A model generated the notes under the pieces. The model saw only the letters and a list, made by a program, of their open reading frames with translations. It was not told the DNA's origin and did no database searches. The position numbers and the translations under genes were made by a program. Below are positions 24,514 to 34,853 of a stretch of 64,000 nucleotides of DNA, piece by piece. Within the stretch, counting starts at the first letter, position 1; every line of letters begins with the position of its first letter. Source of the stretch: an uncultured bacterium (GTDB taxonomy: Bacteria; Bacillota; Clostridia; Oscillospirales; Oscillospiraceae); assembly GCA_947383145.1 (NCBI GenBank), contig CANDCH010000003.1, positions 124,001 to 188,000 on the forward strand, written 5' to 3'.

Positions 24514-26415
24514 CTACCCCTTTGCCTCCTCCAGCTCCGCCGCCAGCCGCTCCCACTCCGCATAGAGATGGGCCAGCTGGTCCTCCTCCGCCTCCCGCTC
24601 CTTGTATATCTCCTGGAGCCTGAGGTAGTCCGACGCGGCCTCCTCCGCCGCCTGGGCCAGCTCGTCCAGCCGGACCTCCGCCTTTTCCACCGCCCGCTCG
24701 GCGGCGCGGACCTGCTTCTCCAGCTCCTTTGTCCCCCCGGAACGGCGGGGCTTGTCCTCTTTGGGCTTCTCCGGCTCCGGGGCGGTTTTCGCGTTTTTGA
24801 GCTGCTCCTGCCGCTCCCGGAAGGCCCGGAACTCACTGTAGCTGCCGTGAAAGTCTTGGATTTCTCCGTTTTCCAGCATCCACACCCGGGTGGCAAACTT
24901 CTCAATAAAATAGCGGTCGTGGGAGACGAACAGCAGGTTGCCGCCGTACTCCTCCACCGCCTCCTCGATCCACTCCCGGGAGTCGATGTCCAGGTGGTTG
25001 GTGGGCTCGTCCAGGATGAGCAGGTTGATCCGGCTGTCCATCAGCATACACAGGCGCAGCCGGGACTGCTCCCCGCCGGACAGGGCGGACACCTGCTTGA
25101 ACACGTCCTCCCCCCGGAACTTGAAGGAGGCCAGCCGGTCCCGGGCCTCCTGGGTGGTGCAGTTCTGGGCGTAGAGCATGGTGTCCACCAGATTGCGGTC
25201 CGGCCGGTCGAAGTGGATGATCTGGGGCAGGTAGCCCACCCGGATGGAGGGCCCCAGGTAGATGGACCCGGAATCGGGCGCCTCCTCGCCCATGACGATT
25301 TTGATAAAGGTGGACTTGCCGGCGCCATTGTCTCCCAGCAGGGCGATGCGCTCCCCGCCCGCCACCTCCAGATTGATGTGGTCGAACAGGGTACGGGGGC
25401 CGAAGGATTTTTTCAGCTCGGTGACCACCATGGCCTCGTCCCCGTGGAACTCCCGCTCCCCGAACCGGGTGGACAGCTTCTTCTCCTTGGTGGGCTTGTC
25501 CGTGGTGCGCAGGCGCTCAATGCGCTTTTCCATGGACTTGGCCCGCCGGTAGATCTTGTCGTTCCCCTTGAAGGCCCACAGGCGAAGCTCCTCCGCGGCC
25601 TGCTCCAGCTGGGCGATCTTGGCCTGTTCCTTCTCGTACTGCTTCAGCCGCTCCTGGTAGCGGCGCTCCTTCTCCTCCACGTAAAAGGAATAGCTGCCGG
25701 CGTAGAGCTCCGCCCTGCCGTCCTGGATCTCGGCGACGCGGCGCACCACCTTGTCCAGGAACCAGCGGTCGTGGGAGATGGCCAGCACGGTGCCCTTGAA
25801 CCGCTCCAGATAGCCCTCCAGCCACTCGGTGGCGTTCAGGTCCAGGTGGTTGGTGGGCTCGTCTAGCAGCAGAATGTCGGTGTCCTCCAGAATGAGCCGG
25901 GCCAGATTGATCCGGGTCTTTTCCCCGCCGGACAGGGCGCTGAAGGGCCGGGAACGCATATCCTCCCCGATGCCCAGGCCGTTGCACACCTTGCTGAGCC
26001 GGGTCTCGGCGTCGTAGCCGCCCCCGGCCTCGAAGGCGGCGGTGAGCTTGTCGTACCGGGCCAGCACCGCCGGGTCGTCCCCGTCGGCCATTTTGGCCGC
26101 CAGGTCCGCCAGCTCCTTCTCCATGGCGTGGAGGGGGGCGAAGGCGGTGTCCAGCACGTCCCGGACGGTATAGCCCTGGGGGTACACCGGAATCTGGGAG
26201 ATGAGCCCCAGCCGCTTGCCCGGGGCGATGGAGACGGTCCCCTCGTCAGGGTCCACCTGGCCGGTCATCATGCGGAAAATCGTAGTTTTGCCCGCGCCGT
26301 TCCGGCCCAGCAGACCCACCCGCTCCCCCTCCTCCACCTGGAGGGAGAAGCCGTCCAATATCCGTTTGCCGACCTCGAATTCCTTGACCAGGCCGGTGAG
26401 CTGTATGTCAATCAT
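24514..26415 (-). CDS. ABC-F family ATPase
   Basis: A 633-residue soluble protein with two ABC cassettes: first GRNGAGKTT, LSGGEKTR, LLLDEPTNHLD; second GDNGAGKST, LSGGEQSR, LILDEPTNHLD. They are joined by a charged linker (about 240-320) and followed by a C-terminal coiled coil (about 555-630, rich in E, K, R) like Uup/YdiF types. ABC-F proteins act on the ribosome in translation or antibiotic protection and are not transporters. The long C-terminal coiled coil favours a housekeeping factor over a resistance factor. Start at ATG 26413-26415 behind AGGAG at 11 nt. Confidence 0.9.
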   Translation of the reverse strand: MIDIQLTGLVKEFEVGKRILDGFSLQVEEGERVGLLGRNGAGKTTIFRMMTGQVDPDEGTVSIAPGKRLGLISQIPVYPQGYTVRDVLDTAFAPLHAMEKELADLAAKMADGDDPAVLARYDKLTAAFEAGGGYDAETRLSKVCNGLGIGEDMRSRPFSALSGGEKTRINLARLILEDTDILLLDEPTNHLDLNATEWLEGYLERFKGTVLAISHDRWFLDKVVRRVAEIQDGRAELYAGSYSFYVEEKERRYQERLKQYEKEQAKIAQLEQAAEELRLWAFKGNDKIYRRAKSMEKRIERLRTTDKPTKEKKLSTRFGEREFHGDEAMVVTELKKSFGPRTLFDHINLEVAGGERIALLGDNGAGKSTFIKIVMGEEAPDSGSIYLGPSIRVGYLPQIIHFDRPDRNLVDTMLYAQNCTTQEARDRLASFKFRGEDVFKQVSALSGGEQSRLRLCMLMDSRINLLILDEPTNHLDIDSREWIEEAVEEYGGNLLFVSHDRYFIEKFATRVWMLENGEIQDFHGSYSEFRAFRERQEQLKNAKTAPEPEKPKEDKPRRSGGTKELEKQVRAAERAVEKAEVRLDELAQAAEEAASDYLRLQEIYKEREAEEDQLAHLYAEWERLAAELEEAKG

Positions 26416-26454
26416 GGGTAGATGTTCTCCTATCGTGCGCCCGTTCCTTACGCA

Positions 26455-26485
26455 AATGTGCGGGCGGACAACGTCCGCCCCTGCA
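26455..26485. repeat. REP-like palindromic element
   Basis: GGGCGGAC-AAC-GTCCGCCC with flanking TGCA, an 8-bp perfect stem in the short gap between murF and the ABC-F gene. Its reverse complement shares TGCAGGGGCG with the element at 9981-10011. It could also act as a weak terminator. Confidence 0.45.
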
Positions 26486-26491
26486 TGGGCG

Positions 26492-27880
26492 TCATTGAGG
26501 TGCGTTTGCAAGCAGGAAGTCCACCACCTTCTCAAAGGCCATGGACCGGGACGCCTTCACCAGAATGGTCACCCCCGCCCGAAGCTCCCGCAAAAGGGCG
26601 TTTTTCGCCCCGTCCAGGGTGGGAAAATAGTCGGACTGCTCCAGCCCGGCGGCCTTGGCTCCGTCGGCCATGAACCGGGCCAGCTCGCCGATGGCGATGA
26701 GCCGGTCCGCCCCGGACTGGGCGAAGTAGCCCCCCACCGCCCGGTGGAACTGCTCGGAACCGGGGCCCAGCTCCTTCATGTCGCCCACCACGGCCACCCT
26801 GCGGCGGCCCTGGGCGTCCCCCAGCACGGCCGCGGCGGCCCGCATGGACTGGGGGTTGGCGTTGTAGGCGTCGTTGAGAATGACCACGTCGCCCTTGCAG
26901 CGGATGATGTTCATCCGCATTTTGGTGGGCAGGAAGGCCCCGATGCCACGGACGATCTCGTCGGGGGCCATGCCCAGCGCCTCGGCCACGGCGGCCGCCA
27001 TGAGGGTGGGGTAGATCATGTGGCTGCCCAGGGCGGGTATGTTGGCCTCAAACTGGCTTCTGGGGGTTTTGATCCGGCAGGAGAGACGGCCCGCGCTGTC
27101 GGTGTTCAGGTCGCAGGCGGTATAGTCCAGCCCCTCGCCGGAGCCCACAAATACGGCGCGCTGGGGCAGCGTTCCCCGCAGGGTGGACAGCAGGGGGTCG
27201 TCCCCGTTGAGAACGGCCAGCCCGTCCCCCTTCAGGTGGGGGAGGAGCTCGCACTTGGCCCGAAAGATGTTCTCCCGGCTGCCCAGATTCTCAATGTGGG
27301 CGTCGCCGATGTTGGTGATGAGGGCCATGTCCGGCTCCACCAGGCGGCCCAAGCTGTCGATCTCCCCGGCGTGGTCCATGCCCAGCTCCACCACGCACAC
27401 CTGGTGCCGCCGCTCCAGCTTCAGCAGGGTGAGGGGCACGCCGATGCCGTTGTTGAAATTGCCCTCCGTCTTGTGGACGCAGAATTTTGCACCCAGAACG
27501 GCGGCGGTCATGTCCTTGGTGGTGGTTTTGCCCACCGAGCCGGTGACGGCGATGAAGGGAATGGGGAACAGCCGCTTGTAATACTGCGCCAGCTCCCAGA
27601 GGGCGCGCTGGGTGGAGCGCACCTTGACGTAAAACTTTCCGGGCTGGTAGCTCTCCCGCTCCCGGGTGGTGAGGCAGCCCGCGGCCCCCGCCTCCAGGGC
27701 GGCGCCGATGAAAGAGTGGCCGTCGAACCGCTCCCCCTCCAGGGGGATGAACAGGCAGCCGGGGGTGATGCTACGGCTGTCGGTGCTCACCTCGGCGGCG
27801 GTGGCGTCCAAGTTGTCAAAGTCCCCCAGCAGGGTGCCGCTTACCGCCTCCAGCAGCTGTCTCAGCGTCAGTGCCTCCAT
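26492..27880 (-). CDS. murF: UDP-N-acetylmuramoyl-tripeptide--D-alanyl-D-alanine ligase
   Basis: A 462-residue Mur ligase. The N-terminal UDP-binding domain has STDSRSITPGCLFIPLEGERFDGH; the central domain has the P-loop VTGSVGKTTTK and the NFNNGIGVPLTLL motif; later come ELGMDHAGEI and NDAYNANPQSMRAA. It adds the D-Ala-D-Ala dipeptide to the UDP-MurNAc-tripeptide. It follows ddl, which makes that dipeptide, by 55 nt. AGGAG lies 11 nt before the ATG. Confidence 0.95.
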   Translation of the reverse strand: MEALTLRQLLEAVSGTLLGDFDNLDATAAEVSTDSRSITPGCLFIPLEGERFDGHSFIGAALEAGAAGCLTTRERESYQPGKFYVKVRSTQRALWELAQYYKRLFPIPFIAVTGSVGKTTTKDMTAAVLGAKFCVHKTEGNFNNGIGVPLTLLKLERRHQVCVVELGMDHAGEIDSLGRLVEPDMALITNIGDAHIENLGSRENIFRAKCELLPHLKGDGLAVLNGDDPLLSTLRGTLPQRAVFVGSGEGLDYTACDLNTDSAGRLSCRIKTPRSQFEANIPALGSHMIYPTLMAAAVAEALGMAPDEIVRGIGAFLPTKMRMNIIRCKGDVVILNDAYNANPQSMRAAAAVLGDAQGRRRVAVVGDMKELGPGSEQFHRAVGGYFAQSGADRLIAIGELARFMADGAKAAGLEQSDYFPTLDGAKNALLRELRAGVTILVKASRSMAFEKVVDFLLANAPQ

Positions 27881-27935
27881 AATTTGTGGCGCTCCTCTCC
27901 TGAATCTCTCTCTTCAATCATAAATCGTTGATGGG

Positions 27936-28991
27936 TCAGTTTCCGACCGCCCGGGCCTCCAGCGACGCGTTGATGATCCGCTCGCACAGCTCGCCGTAGC
28001 CGATGCCCGCCGCCGCCGCCTCCTGGGGCAGCAGGCTGGTGGGGGTCATGCCGGGCAGGGTGTTGATCTCCAGGAACCAGGGGGTTCCATCCTCCGTAAC
28101 GATGAAGTCCGCCCGGGAGTACACGCTCAGCCCCAGGGCGCGGAACACCGCCAGCGCCGCCTCCCCCAGGCGGGCCTCCCACTCCGCCGGGATGGGGGCG
28201 GGGCAGATTTCCTCCGCGGCCCCGGGCTGGTACTTGTTCTCATAGTCGTAAAAGCCGGCCTTTGGAATGATCTCAATGGAGGGCAGGGCCCGGTCCTCCA
28301 GAATGCCCACCTGGATTTCCCGTCCGGCTATGTACTGCTCCACCACGCACACGCCGCCGTAGGCCAGACACTGGGTGAGGGCGGCGGACAGCTCCTCCCG
28401 GCTGCGGGCGATGGACACGCCGATGGACGAGCCGGAGGCGGAGGGCTTCACCACGCAGGGCAGCTCCAGCCGCGCCGTGAGGGCGGGGATGTCCCCGGCG
28501 GCGTAGCGCGCCAGCTCCCACCTGGGGGTAGGGACGCCCAAGGCCGCCAGAATAGGGGCCGCGAGGCGCTTGGTCAGGTCCTTGTCCATGGCGATGGCGC
28601 TGCCCAGACAGCCGGCCCCGGTGTAGGGAATGCCCATGAGGTCGAAGGCGGCCTGCACGCGGCCGTCCTCCCCGCAGGTTCCGTGGAGGCCCAGAAACAC
28701 CACATCCGCCATGCGGCACAGCTCCAGCACGCCGGGGCCGAACTGGTTCGCGCTGTCCGACCGGGCCGCCTTTACCGCCGCGAGGTCCGGGGCCTCGCGG
28801 CCGATTTTGGCCAGCTCCGCCGGGATGGGGGCGGAAAACAGGGCCTCCAGGGGCTGGTCCGTGCCCAGGTACAGGTCGATCAGGGCGGTCTCATGTCCCC
28901 GCTCCCGCAGGGCGGCGCACACCTTGCACCCGCTGGACAGGGATACGTTCCGCTCGGGACTCAGTCCGCCCGCTAAAACAACAATTTTCAT
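27936..28991 (-). CDS. ddl: D-alanine--D-alanine ligase
   Basis: A 351-residue ATP-grasp enzyme with LAGGLSPERNVSLSSG, GLHGTCGEDG, PYTGAGCLGSAIAMDK, KPSASGSSIGV, FYDYENKYQPG and the metal site FLEINTLPGMT. The omega-loop Tyr-Lys pair (NKY) is that of true D-Ala-D-Ala ligases, not D-Ala-D-Lac vancomycin-resistance ligases. GGGAGGAG lies 7 nt before the ATG. It precedes murF in a peptidoglycan precursor operon. Confidence 0.95.
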   Translation of the reverse strand: MKIVVLAGGLSPERNVSLSSGCKVCAALRERGHETALIDLYLGTDQPLEALFSAPIPAELAKIGREAPDLAAVKAARSDSANQFGPGVLELCRMADVVFLGLHGTCGEDGRVQAAFDLMGIPYTGAGCLGSAIAMDKDLTKRLAAPILAALGVPTPRWELARYAAGDIPALTARLELPCVVKPSASGSSIGVSIARSREELSAALTQCLAYGGVCVVEQYIAGREIQVGILEDRALPSIEIIPKAGFYDYENKYQPGAAEEICPAPIPAEWEARLGEAALAVFRALGLSVYSRADFIVTEDGTPWFLEINTLPGMTPTSLLPQEAAAAGIGYGELCERIINASLEARAVGN

Positions 28992-29121
28992 ACTGCCGCT
29001 CCTCCCGCAATTGCCTGCACTGCTCCTATTTTATGCTTGAATGTAAATTATACCACAACAGGAATCAAGAAACAAGGGGGTATGGCGCGTTCTCCAAAGC
29101 GTAGAGGGGCGCGGGGCAGGA

Positions 29122-29146
29122 GAAAGCCCCCGCTTCCCGCGGGGGC
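29122..29146 (-). terminator. terminator after the DUF4363 gene
   Basis: Read on the minus strand, GCCCCCGC-GGGAA-GCGGGGGC followed by TTTCT, 11 nt after the stop codon. The T-tract is short. Confidence 0.65.
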
Positions 29147-29156
29147 CCCGTTGTTC

Positions 29157-29543
29157 TCACAATATATTGGTGAGCGTAGGAACTTCCGCCTCTACCAGCA
29201 GGGCCAGCTGGGCGAGCAGCCGGGCGTTGACGGCGGCGTATTCCGCGGGCTGCTTCTCGCCTCCCTCCAGAAAGGCCAGCGTCTCGTCCAGCGAGACGAG
29301 AATGGCGTCGATATCCGTGTGGCGCAGGGTGATGTGGAGGTAGCTCTCATGCCCCGTCCAGCGGTCCTTCGCCTGCCGGGTGAGGCGGGCGGCGCCCTCC
29401 CAGTCCTCCAGGGCGGCCAGCTCCTGGGCCTGGGTGAGCAGGCCGGTAAGCTGGCCGGTGAAGCCGTTCAGGTGCCAGACGTGCAGGCCGGACAGGACGG
29501 CCAGCAGGACCACCAGCCCAGCGGAAACCCACAACCGCCTCAT
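29157..29543 (-). CDS. DUF4363 family membrane-anchored protein
   Basis: A 128-residue protein: one N-terminal helix (RRLWVSAGLVVLLAVLSGL), then a helical extracytoplasmic domain with HTDIDAILVSLDETLAFLEGGE, matching DUF4363. Start at ATG 29541-29543, 5 nt after AAGGAGGGG; it overlaps the DUF421 stop by 4 nt. DUF4363 and DUF421 (YetF/YcaP-like) genes commonly occur as a pair in spore formers; their role is unknown but a spore- or envelope-related function is often suspected. Confidence 0.82.
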   Translation of the reverse strand: MRRLWVSAGLVVLLAVLSGLHVWHLNGFTGQLTGLLTQAQELAALEDWEGAARLTRQAKDRWTGHESYLHITLRHTDIDAILVSLDETLAFLEGGEKQPAEYAAVNARLLAQLALLVEAEVPTLTNIL

Positions 29544-30223
29544 TTGGACCCCTCCTTTTTGGGCACACAGTAGGTATTCCCTCCCTCGTCCACCGTGAGC
29601 AGAAACGCCTGCCGGGGGGAGCGGAGCCCATGGCTGGCCAGCTGCTTGTCCAGCCACGTCCCCTCATAGCCCGCCCCCTTCAGGTTGTGCTCCAGCAGCC
29701 GCCCGTCGCTGACCAGCACCACGGGCAGGCCGGACTCCTGGGGCGCGGCGCCCACCTGGGCGGCGGTGGCGGGCTTTTCGGCGGCGTAGGGCAGGACGGA
29801 CAGCTGGCCGTTGGTCTCCAGCAGGGCGAACTTGATGGACTGAAACCCGGCGTAGCCCTGGATGCGCAGCTCCTCCATCAGTTCGTCCAGGGTGAGGCGG
29901 TTTTTTCTCAGCTCCGCCTCCACCACCTGGCCGTTGTGCACCACCACCGAGGGCCTTCCGCACAGCAGGGCCCGGAAGCGGATGGACTTGGTGCAGAGCA
30001 CCGAGATAATTGAGGACAGGGCCAGCAGCACCACGATGGGAATGAGCCCGGACAGCAGGGGAATGCCGTTGTCCTGCATGGGCACGGAGGCCAGGTCGGC
30101 GATGATGAGGGTGAGCACCAGCTCGGAGGGCTCCAGCTGTCCAATCTGGTGCTTGCCCAGCAGGCGGATGCCCGCGATGATGAACAGATAGAGCACGACG
30201 GTGCGTATGAGTACCACAAACAC
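29540..30223 (-). CDS. DUF421 domain membrane protein (YetF/YrbG family)
   Basis: A 227-residue protein with three N-terminal helices (about 3-20, 32-52, 58-80; motif GKHQIGQLEPSELVLTLIIADLAS), then the cytosolic domain with GRPSVVVHNGQVVEAELRKNRLTLDELMEELRIQGY, all typical of the family. I chose GTG 30221-30223, which follows GAGGTG by 5 nt; no ATG is available. Paired with the DUF4363 gene. Confidence 0.87.
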   Translation of the reverse strand: MFVVLIRTVVLYLFIIAGIRLLGKHQIGQLEPSELVLTLIIADLASVPMQDNGIPLLSGLIPIVVLLALSSIISVLCTKSIRFRALLCGRPSVVVHNGQVVEAELRKNRLTLDELMEELRIQGYAGFQSIKFALLETNGQLSVLPYAAEKPATAAQVGAAPQESGLPVVLVSDGRLLEHNLKGAGYEGTWLDKQLASHGLRSPRQAFLLTVDEGGNTYCVPKKEGSK

Positions 30224-30418
30224 AAGAACACCTCGTTCCCGGAAAATTAAAAACCCGTATTCGCGGCCGGAATCCCCGGACGGACGGGGGCTTTCCGTCT
30301 GGCGGGCGGGCTCCCGCAGGAAGCAATGTCATTTTGCCCTTGAACGGGGGCGGATATGCCCCCGGTTTGTCCAAACCTCCAATTTTCGCTTTTGGGCCCA
30401 AAAGCCTGGGAGAATTTC

Positions 30419-30447
30419 TTGTTTTTTGGGCTGAGATATACTAAAAT
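30419..30447 (+). promoter_or_regulatory. sigma-A promoter of carAB-guaA
   Basis: TTGTTT and TAAAAT are 17 nt apart, about 30 nt before the carA start. A TATACT also lies in the spacer. With so short a leader there is no room for a PyrR attenuator downstream of the start site. Confidence 0.65.
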
Positions 30448-30479
30448 AGCTCCAACGACAGAAAGGGTGGGATGCAGGC

Positions 30480-31610
30480 TTGAAAGCGACTTTGATTTTG
30501 GCCAACGGCGCGGTCTTCCGGGGCGACGCCATCGGCGCGCTGGAGGAGCGGGTGTGCGAGATGGTGTTCAACACCTCCATGACCGGCTATCAGGAAATTC
30601 TGACCGACCCCTCCTACGCGGGCCAGGGTGTGGTGATGTCCTATCCCCTCATGGGCAATTACGGCGTCAATCAGGAGGACAACGAGTCCCGCCGCCCCTG
30701 GGCGGAGGCGCTGGTTGTGCGCCATCTCTCCCCGGTGGGCAGCAATTTCCGCTGCGAGGGCAGCCTGGGGGACTATCTGCGCCAACACAATATCGCGGGC
30801 ATTCAGGGGGTGGACACCCGGGCCCTGACCAAGCTCCTCCGCAGCCAGGGGACCATGAACGGCATGATTACCTGCGCGGAGCATTTTCATGTCCGGGAGG
30901 TCATGGACAAGCTGGCCGCCTACCGGGTGGCCGGCGCCGTGGAGCGGGTGACCCGCAGGGAGCCCCAGGTGTACGCCCCGGACGGGGATTTAGCCTGGCG
31001 GGTGGCGCTGATGGACTACGGCGTGAAGCAGAACATGATCGAATGTTTGCGCCGCCGGGGGTGCGAGGTCACCGTCTTTCCCGCCCACACTCCCGCGGAG
31101 GAAATCCTGCGGGGCGAGCGGGTTGGGGACGGCTATGTGCCCTACAACGGCGTGATGCTGTCCAACGGCCCCGGCGACCCGGCGGACAACGTGGACATCA
31201 TCAAGGAGGTGCGGGCGCTGTATGACTCCGGCATCCCCCTGTTCGCCGTCTGCCTGGGGCACCAGCTTTTGGCCCTGGCCACCGGGGCCAAGACCCACAA
31301 AATGACCTTCGGCCACCGGGGGGGCAACCACCCCGTCAAGGATCTGGAGGCGGGCCGGTGCTTCATCACCAGCCAGAACCACGGCTACGTGGTGGACGGG
31401 GACACGGTGGACCCGGCGGTGGCCCAGGTGTCCCACGTCAACGTCAACGACGGGACGGTGGAGGGGCTGAAGTACAGGCGGAAAAACTGCTTCACCGTCC
31501 AGTTCCACCCCGAGGCCAGCCCCGGCCCCGAGGACACGGAATACCTGTTCGACCGCTTCATCGCCTCTATGGCGGAGGCTCAGAATACCCGCATGGGAGG
31601 TGACCGGTAA
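30480..31610 (+). CDS. carA: carbamoyl-phosphate synthase small subunit
   Basis: A 376-residue glutaminase subunit: the N-terminal domain has [16 protein letters not shown], and the class I glutamine amidotransferase domain has the nucleophile [11 protein letters not shown] and the His-Glu pair [11 protein letters not shown]. It releases ammonia from glutamine for CarB. The only fitting start is TTG 30480. A three-codon frame ATG-CAG-GCT-TGA directly precedes and overlaps it (TTGA), behind AAAGGGTGGG. Its stop codon overlaps the carB ATG (TAATG). Confidence 0.95.
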   Translation: MKATLILANGAVFRGDAIGALEERVCEMVFNTSMTGYQEILTDPSYAGQGVVMSYPLMGNYGVNQEDNESRRPWAEALVVRHLSPVGSNFRCEGSLGDYLRQHNIAGIQGVDTRALTKLLRSQGTMNGMITCAEHFHVREVMDKLAAYRVAGAVERVTRREPQVYAPDGDLAWRVALMDYGVKQNMIECLRRRGCEVTVFPAHTPAEEILRGERVGDGYVPYNGVMLSNGPGDPADNVDIIKEVRALYDSGIPLFAVCLGHQLLALATGAKTHKMTFGHRGGNHPVKDLEAGRCFITSQNHGYVVDGDTVDPAVAQVSHVNVNDGTVEGLKYRRKNCFTVQFHPEASPGPEDTEYLFDRFIASMAEAQNTRMGGDR

Positions 31611-34600
31611 TGCCAAAGGACCCGAACATCAAAAAGGTGCTGGTGCTGGGCTCCGGCCCCATCGTCATCGGTCAGGCCGCCGAGTTCGACTACGCCGGCA
31701 CCCAGGCCTGCCGCGCTTTGAAGGAAGAGGGCGTGGAGGTGGTGCTGGTCAACTCCAACCCCGCCACCATCATGACGGACAAGGACATCGCCGGCCACGT
31801 ATATATCGAGCCGCTGAACGTGGACAGCGTCACCCAGATCATCCAGATGGAGCGGCCGGACTCCATTCTGCCCACCCTGGGGGGGCAGACGGGGCTCAAT
31901 CTGGCCATGGCCCTCCACGAGAACGGCACGCTGGAACAGTACGGCGTGCGCCTGCTGGGTACCAGCCCGGAGTCCATACACAAGGCGGAGGACCGCCAGG
32001 GCTTCAAGGACTGCATGGAGTCCATCGGCCAGCCCTGCGTCGTCTCCGACGTGGTGGAGAGCGTGGACGCCGCCGCCGCCTTCGCGGAATCCATCGGCTA
32101 TCCGGTGATCGTCCGGCCCGCCTACACCCTGGGGGGCACCGGCGGCGGCATCGCCTACGACGAGCCCTCCCTCCGGGAGATCGCCGACCGGGGCATCCAC
32201 CTCAGCCGGGTGGGTCAGGTGCTCATCGAGCGGTGCATCGCCGGGTGGAAGGAGATTGAGTTCGAGGTCATGCGGGACTCCGCGGGCAACGTGATCCAGA
32301 TCTGCTCCATGGAGAACCTGGACCCGGTGGGCGTCCACACCGGCGACTCCATCGTGGTGGCCCCCACCCAGACCCTGGCCAACCGGGAGTATCAGATGCT
32401 GCGCTCCGCCGCCCTGGACATCATCACCGCCCTGGGCATCGAGGGGGGCTGCAACTGCCAGTTTGCCCTGAATCCCGATTCCTATGAGTACGCCGTCATC
32501 GAGGTCAATCCCCGGGTATCCCGCTCGTCCGCCCTGGCCTCCAAGGCCACGGGCTATCCCATCGCCAAGGTGGCGGCGAAAATCGCCCTGGGCTTCACCC
32601 TGGACGAGATCCCCAACGCCGTCACCGGCAAGACCACCGCCTGTTTCGAGCCCACTTTGGACTACTGCGTGCTGAAAATTCCCCGCCTGCCCTTCGACAA
32701 GTTCACCACCGCCAGCCGCACCCTGGGCACTCAGATGAAGGCCACCGGCGAGGTGATGGCCATCGCCAACTCCTTCGAGGGGGCGCTGATGAAGGCCATC
32801 CGCTCCCTGGAGCTGAACGTCCGGGCCCTGCGCCTGCCCAAGCTGGACGAGTATTACACCGACGAGATCGAGGATCTGCTGGTCAACGTGGACGACGAGC
32901 GGCTCTTCGTGGTGGCGGAGGCCCTGCGCCGGGGCGTCTCCCCCCGGAAGATCAACTCCATCACCAAAATGGATCTGTGGTTCCTGGACCGCTTCAAAAA
33001 AATCATCGACATGGAGGAGGCCCTCATCCGCTGCAAGGTGGAGCCGGACGCCGACGCCCTGCGGACAGCCAAGGAGATGTGCTTTGCCGACAGCTACATC
33101 GGCTGGCTGTGCCAGATGGAGCAGAAGGATGTAAAGGCCCTGCGGGAGCGGTACGGCATCGTGCCCTCCTTCAAAATGGTGGACACCTGCGCCGCCGAGT
33201 TCGACGCGGAGACGCCCTACTACTATTCCTCCTACGACGGGGAGAACGAGGCGGACACCGGGGACTCGGGGCGGAAAAAGGTGCTGGTGCTGGGCTCCGG
33301 CCCCATCCGCATCGGCCAGGGCATCGAGTTCGATTACTGCTCCGTCCACTCCGTGTGGGCGCTGAAGCGGCTGGGCTATGAGACCATCATCGTCAACAAC
33401 AACCCCGAGACGGTGTCCACCGACTTCGACGTGGCGGACAAGCTGTACTTTGAGCCCCTCACCGCCGAGGATGTGCAGAACATCGTGGAGCAGGAGAAGC
33501 CCTGGGGGGCGGTGGTCCAGTTCGGCGGGCAGACCGCCATCAAGCTGGCCAAGGCGCTGACGGAGATGGGCGTGCCCATCCTGGGCACCTCCTCCGACGG
33601 GGTGGACGCCGCCGAGGACCGGGAGCGGTTCGACGAGATTCTCAACCGGTGCGGCATACCAAGGGCCAAGGGGCGGACGGTGTTCACCACCGAGGAGGCC
33701 CTGCGCGCCGCCAACGAGATTGGCTACCCGGTGCTGGTGCGCCCCTCCTATGTGCTGGGGGGGCAGGGGATGGAGATCGCCTACAACGACCGCAACATCA
33801 CCGACTTCATGCGCATCATCAACCAGACCGTTCAGGAGCACCCCATCCTCATCGACAAGTATCTCATGGGCCGGGAGGTGGAGGTGGACGGCGTGTTCGA
33901 CGGGGAGGACCTGCTTATCCCCGGCGTCATGGAGCATGTGGAGCGGGCCGGGGTTCACTCTGGGGACTCCATTTCGGTCTATCCCTCCATCCATGTGGAG
34001 GATAAGCACAAAATGACCATCGAGCGGTATACCCATGACCTGGCCAAGGCGCTGGGGGTCGTCGGCCTCATCAACATCCAGTTCATCATCTACGACGACC
34101 AGGTATACGTCATTGAGGTGAACCCCCGCTCCTCCCGCACCATTCCCTATATCTCCAAGGTCACCGGGGTGCCCATCATCGACCTGGCCACCAAGGTGAT
34201 GCTGGGCCAGAAGCTGAGGGACCTGGGCTGGGGCTCCGGCATCTACCGGGAGGCGGACTATTACGCCGTGAAAATGCCGGTGTTTTCCTTTGAAAAGCTG
34301 GCCGACGTGGACACCGGCCTGGGCCCGGAGATGAAGTCCACCGGCGAGGTGCTGGGCATTGCCGAGTCCTTCCCCCAGGCGCTGCTCAAGGCGTTCAAGG
34401 GGGCCAACATGCGGGCGCCCAAGAAGGGCGGGCGCATCATCCTCACCGTGAAGGACGAGGACAAGGGGGAGGCCGTGGGCATCGCCCGGGGCTTCGCCGA
34501 CCTGGGGGTGGAGATTCTGGCCACCGAGGGCACCTGCCGGATTTTGGAGAAGGCGGGGGTGCCCTGCACCCCGGTGGCCCGGGTGTCCGAGGGCCATCCC

Positions 34601-34819
34601 AACATCATGGACATGATCGCCTCCGGCACCATCGACCTGGTGATCAACACCCCCACCCGGGGCAGGCGGCAGAACACCGACGGCTTCAAAATCCGCCGGG
34701 CCGCCGTGGAGCACTCCGTGGGCTGCGTCACCGCCATCGACACCGCCCGGGCCCTGCTCACCGCCCGGCAGCAGGGGAGGAGCCGGGACCTCCAGGCCAT
34801 CGATGTCACCAAAATCTGA
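31610..34819 (+). CDS. carB: carbamoyl-phosphate synthase large subunit
   Basis: A 1069-residue protein with the duplicated ATP-grasp halves: [18 protein letters not shown] at the start and [20 protein letters not shown] near residue 560, each followed by its own ATP site ([14 protein letters not shown] and [14 protein letters not shown]). A C-terminal allosteric MGS domain ends the protein. It makes carbamoyl phosphate for pyrimidine and arginine synthesis. GGGAGGTGA precedes the ATG. Normal length. Confidence 0.97.
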   Translation: MPKDPNIKKVLVLGSGPIVIGQAAEFDYAGTQACRALKEEGVEVVLVNSNPATIMTDKDIAGHVYIEPLNVDSVTQIIQMERPDSILPTLGGQTGLNLAMALHENGTLEQYGVRLLGTSPESIHKAEDRQGFKDCMESIGQPCVVSDVVESVDAAAAFAESIGYPVIVRPAYTLGGTGGGIAYDEPSLREIADRGIHLSRVGQVLIERCIAGWKEIEFEVMRDSAGNVIQICSMENLDPVGVHTGDSIVVAPTQTLANREYQMLRSAALDIITALGIEGGCNCQFALNPDSYEYAVIEVNPRVSRSSALASKATGYPIAKVAAKIALGFTLDEIPNAVTGKTTACFEPTLDYCVLKIPRLPFDKFTTASRTLGTQMKATGEVMAIANSFEGALMKAIRSLELNVRALRLPKLDEYYTDEIEDLLVNVDDERLFVVAEALRRGVSPRKINSITKMDLWFLDRFKKIIDMEEALIRCKVEPDADALRTAKEMCFADSYIGWLCQMEQKDVKALRERYGIVPSFKMVDTCAAEFDAETPYYYSSYDGENEADTGDSGRKKVLVLGSGPIRIGQGIEFDYCSVHSVWALKRLGYETIIVNNNPETVSTDFDVADKLYFEPLTAEDVQNIVEQEKPWGAVVQFGGQTAIKLAKALTEMGVPILGTSSDGVDAAEDRERFDEILNRCGIPRAKGRTVFTTEEALRAANEIGYPVLVRPSYVLGGQGMEIAYNDRNITDFMRIINQTVQEHPILIDKYLMGREVEVDGVFDGEDLLIPGVMEHVERAGVHSGDSISVYPSIHVEDKHKMTIERYTHDLAKALGVVGLINIQFIIYDDQVYVIEVNPRSSRTIPYISKVTGVPIIDLATKVMLGQKLRDLGWGSGIYREADYYAVKMPVFSFEKLADVDTGLGPEMKSTGEVLGIAESFPQALLKAFKGANMRAPKKGGRIILTVKDEDKGEAVGIARGFADLGVEILATEGTCRILEKAGVPCTPVARVSEGHPNIMDMIASGTIDLVINTPTRGRRQNTDGFKIRRAAVEHSVGCVTAIDTARALLTARQQGRSRDLQAIDVTKI

Positions 34820-34853
34820 CGTTCACACGTTGACGAGACAAGGAGGCGGTCCT

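Noticed and set aside
30224..30479. Pyrimidine (PyrR) attenuator before carA
   Set aside because: The promoter lies about 30 nt from the start codon, leaving no room for antiterminator and terminator; hairpins upstream are before the promoter.
31580..34714. 1044-codon minus-strand frame opposite carB
   Set aside because: Exact shadow of carB with no domain; carB itself has full-length conservation.
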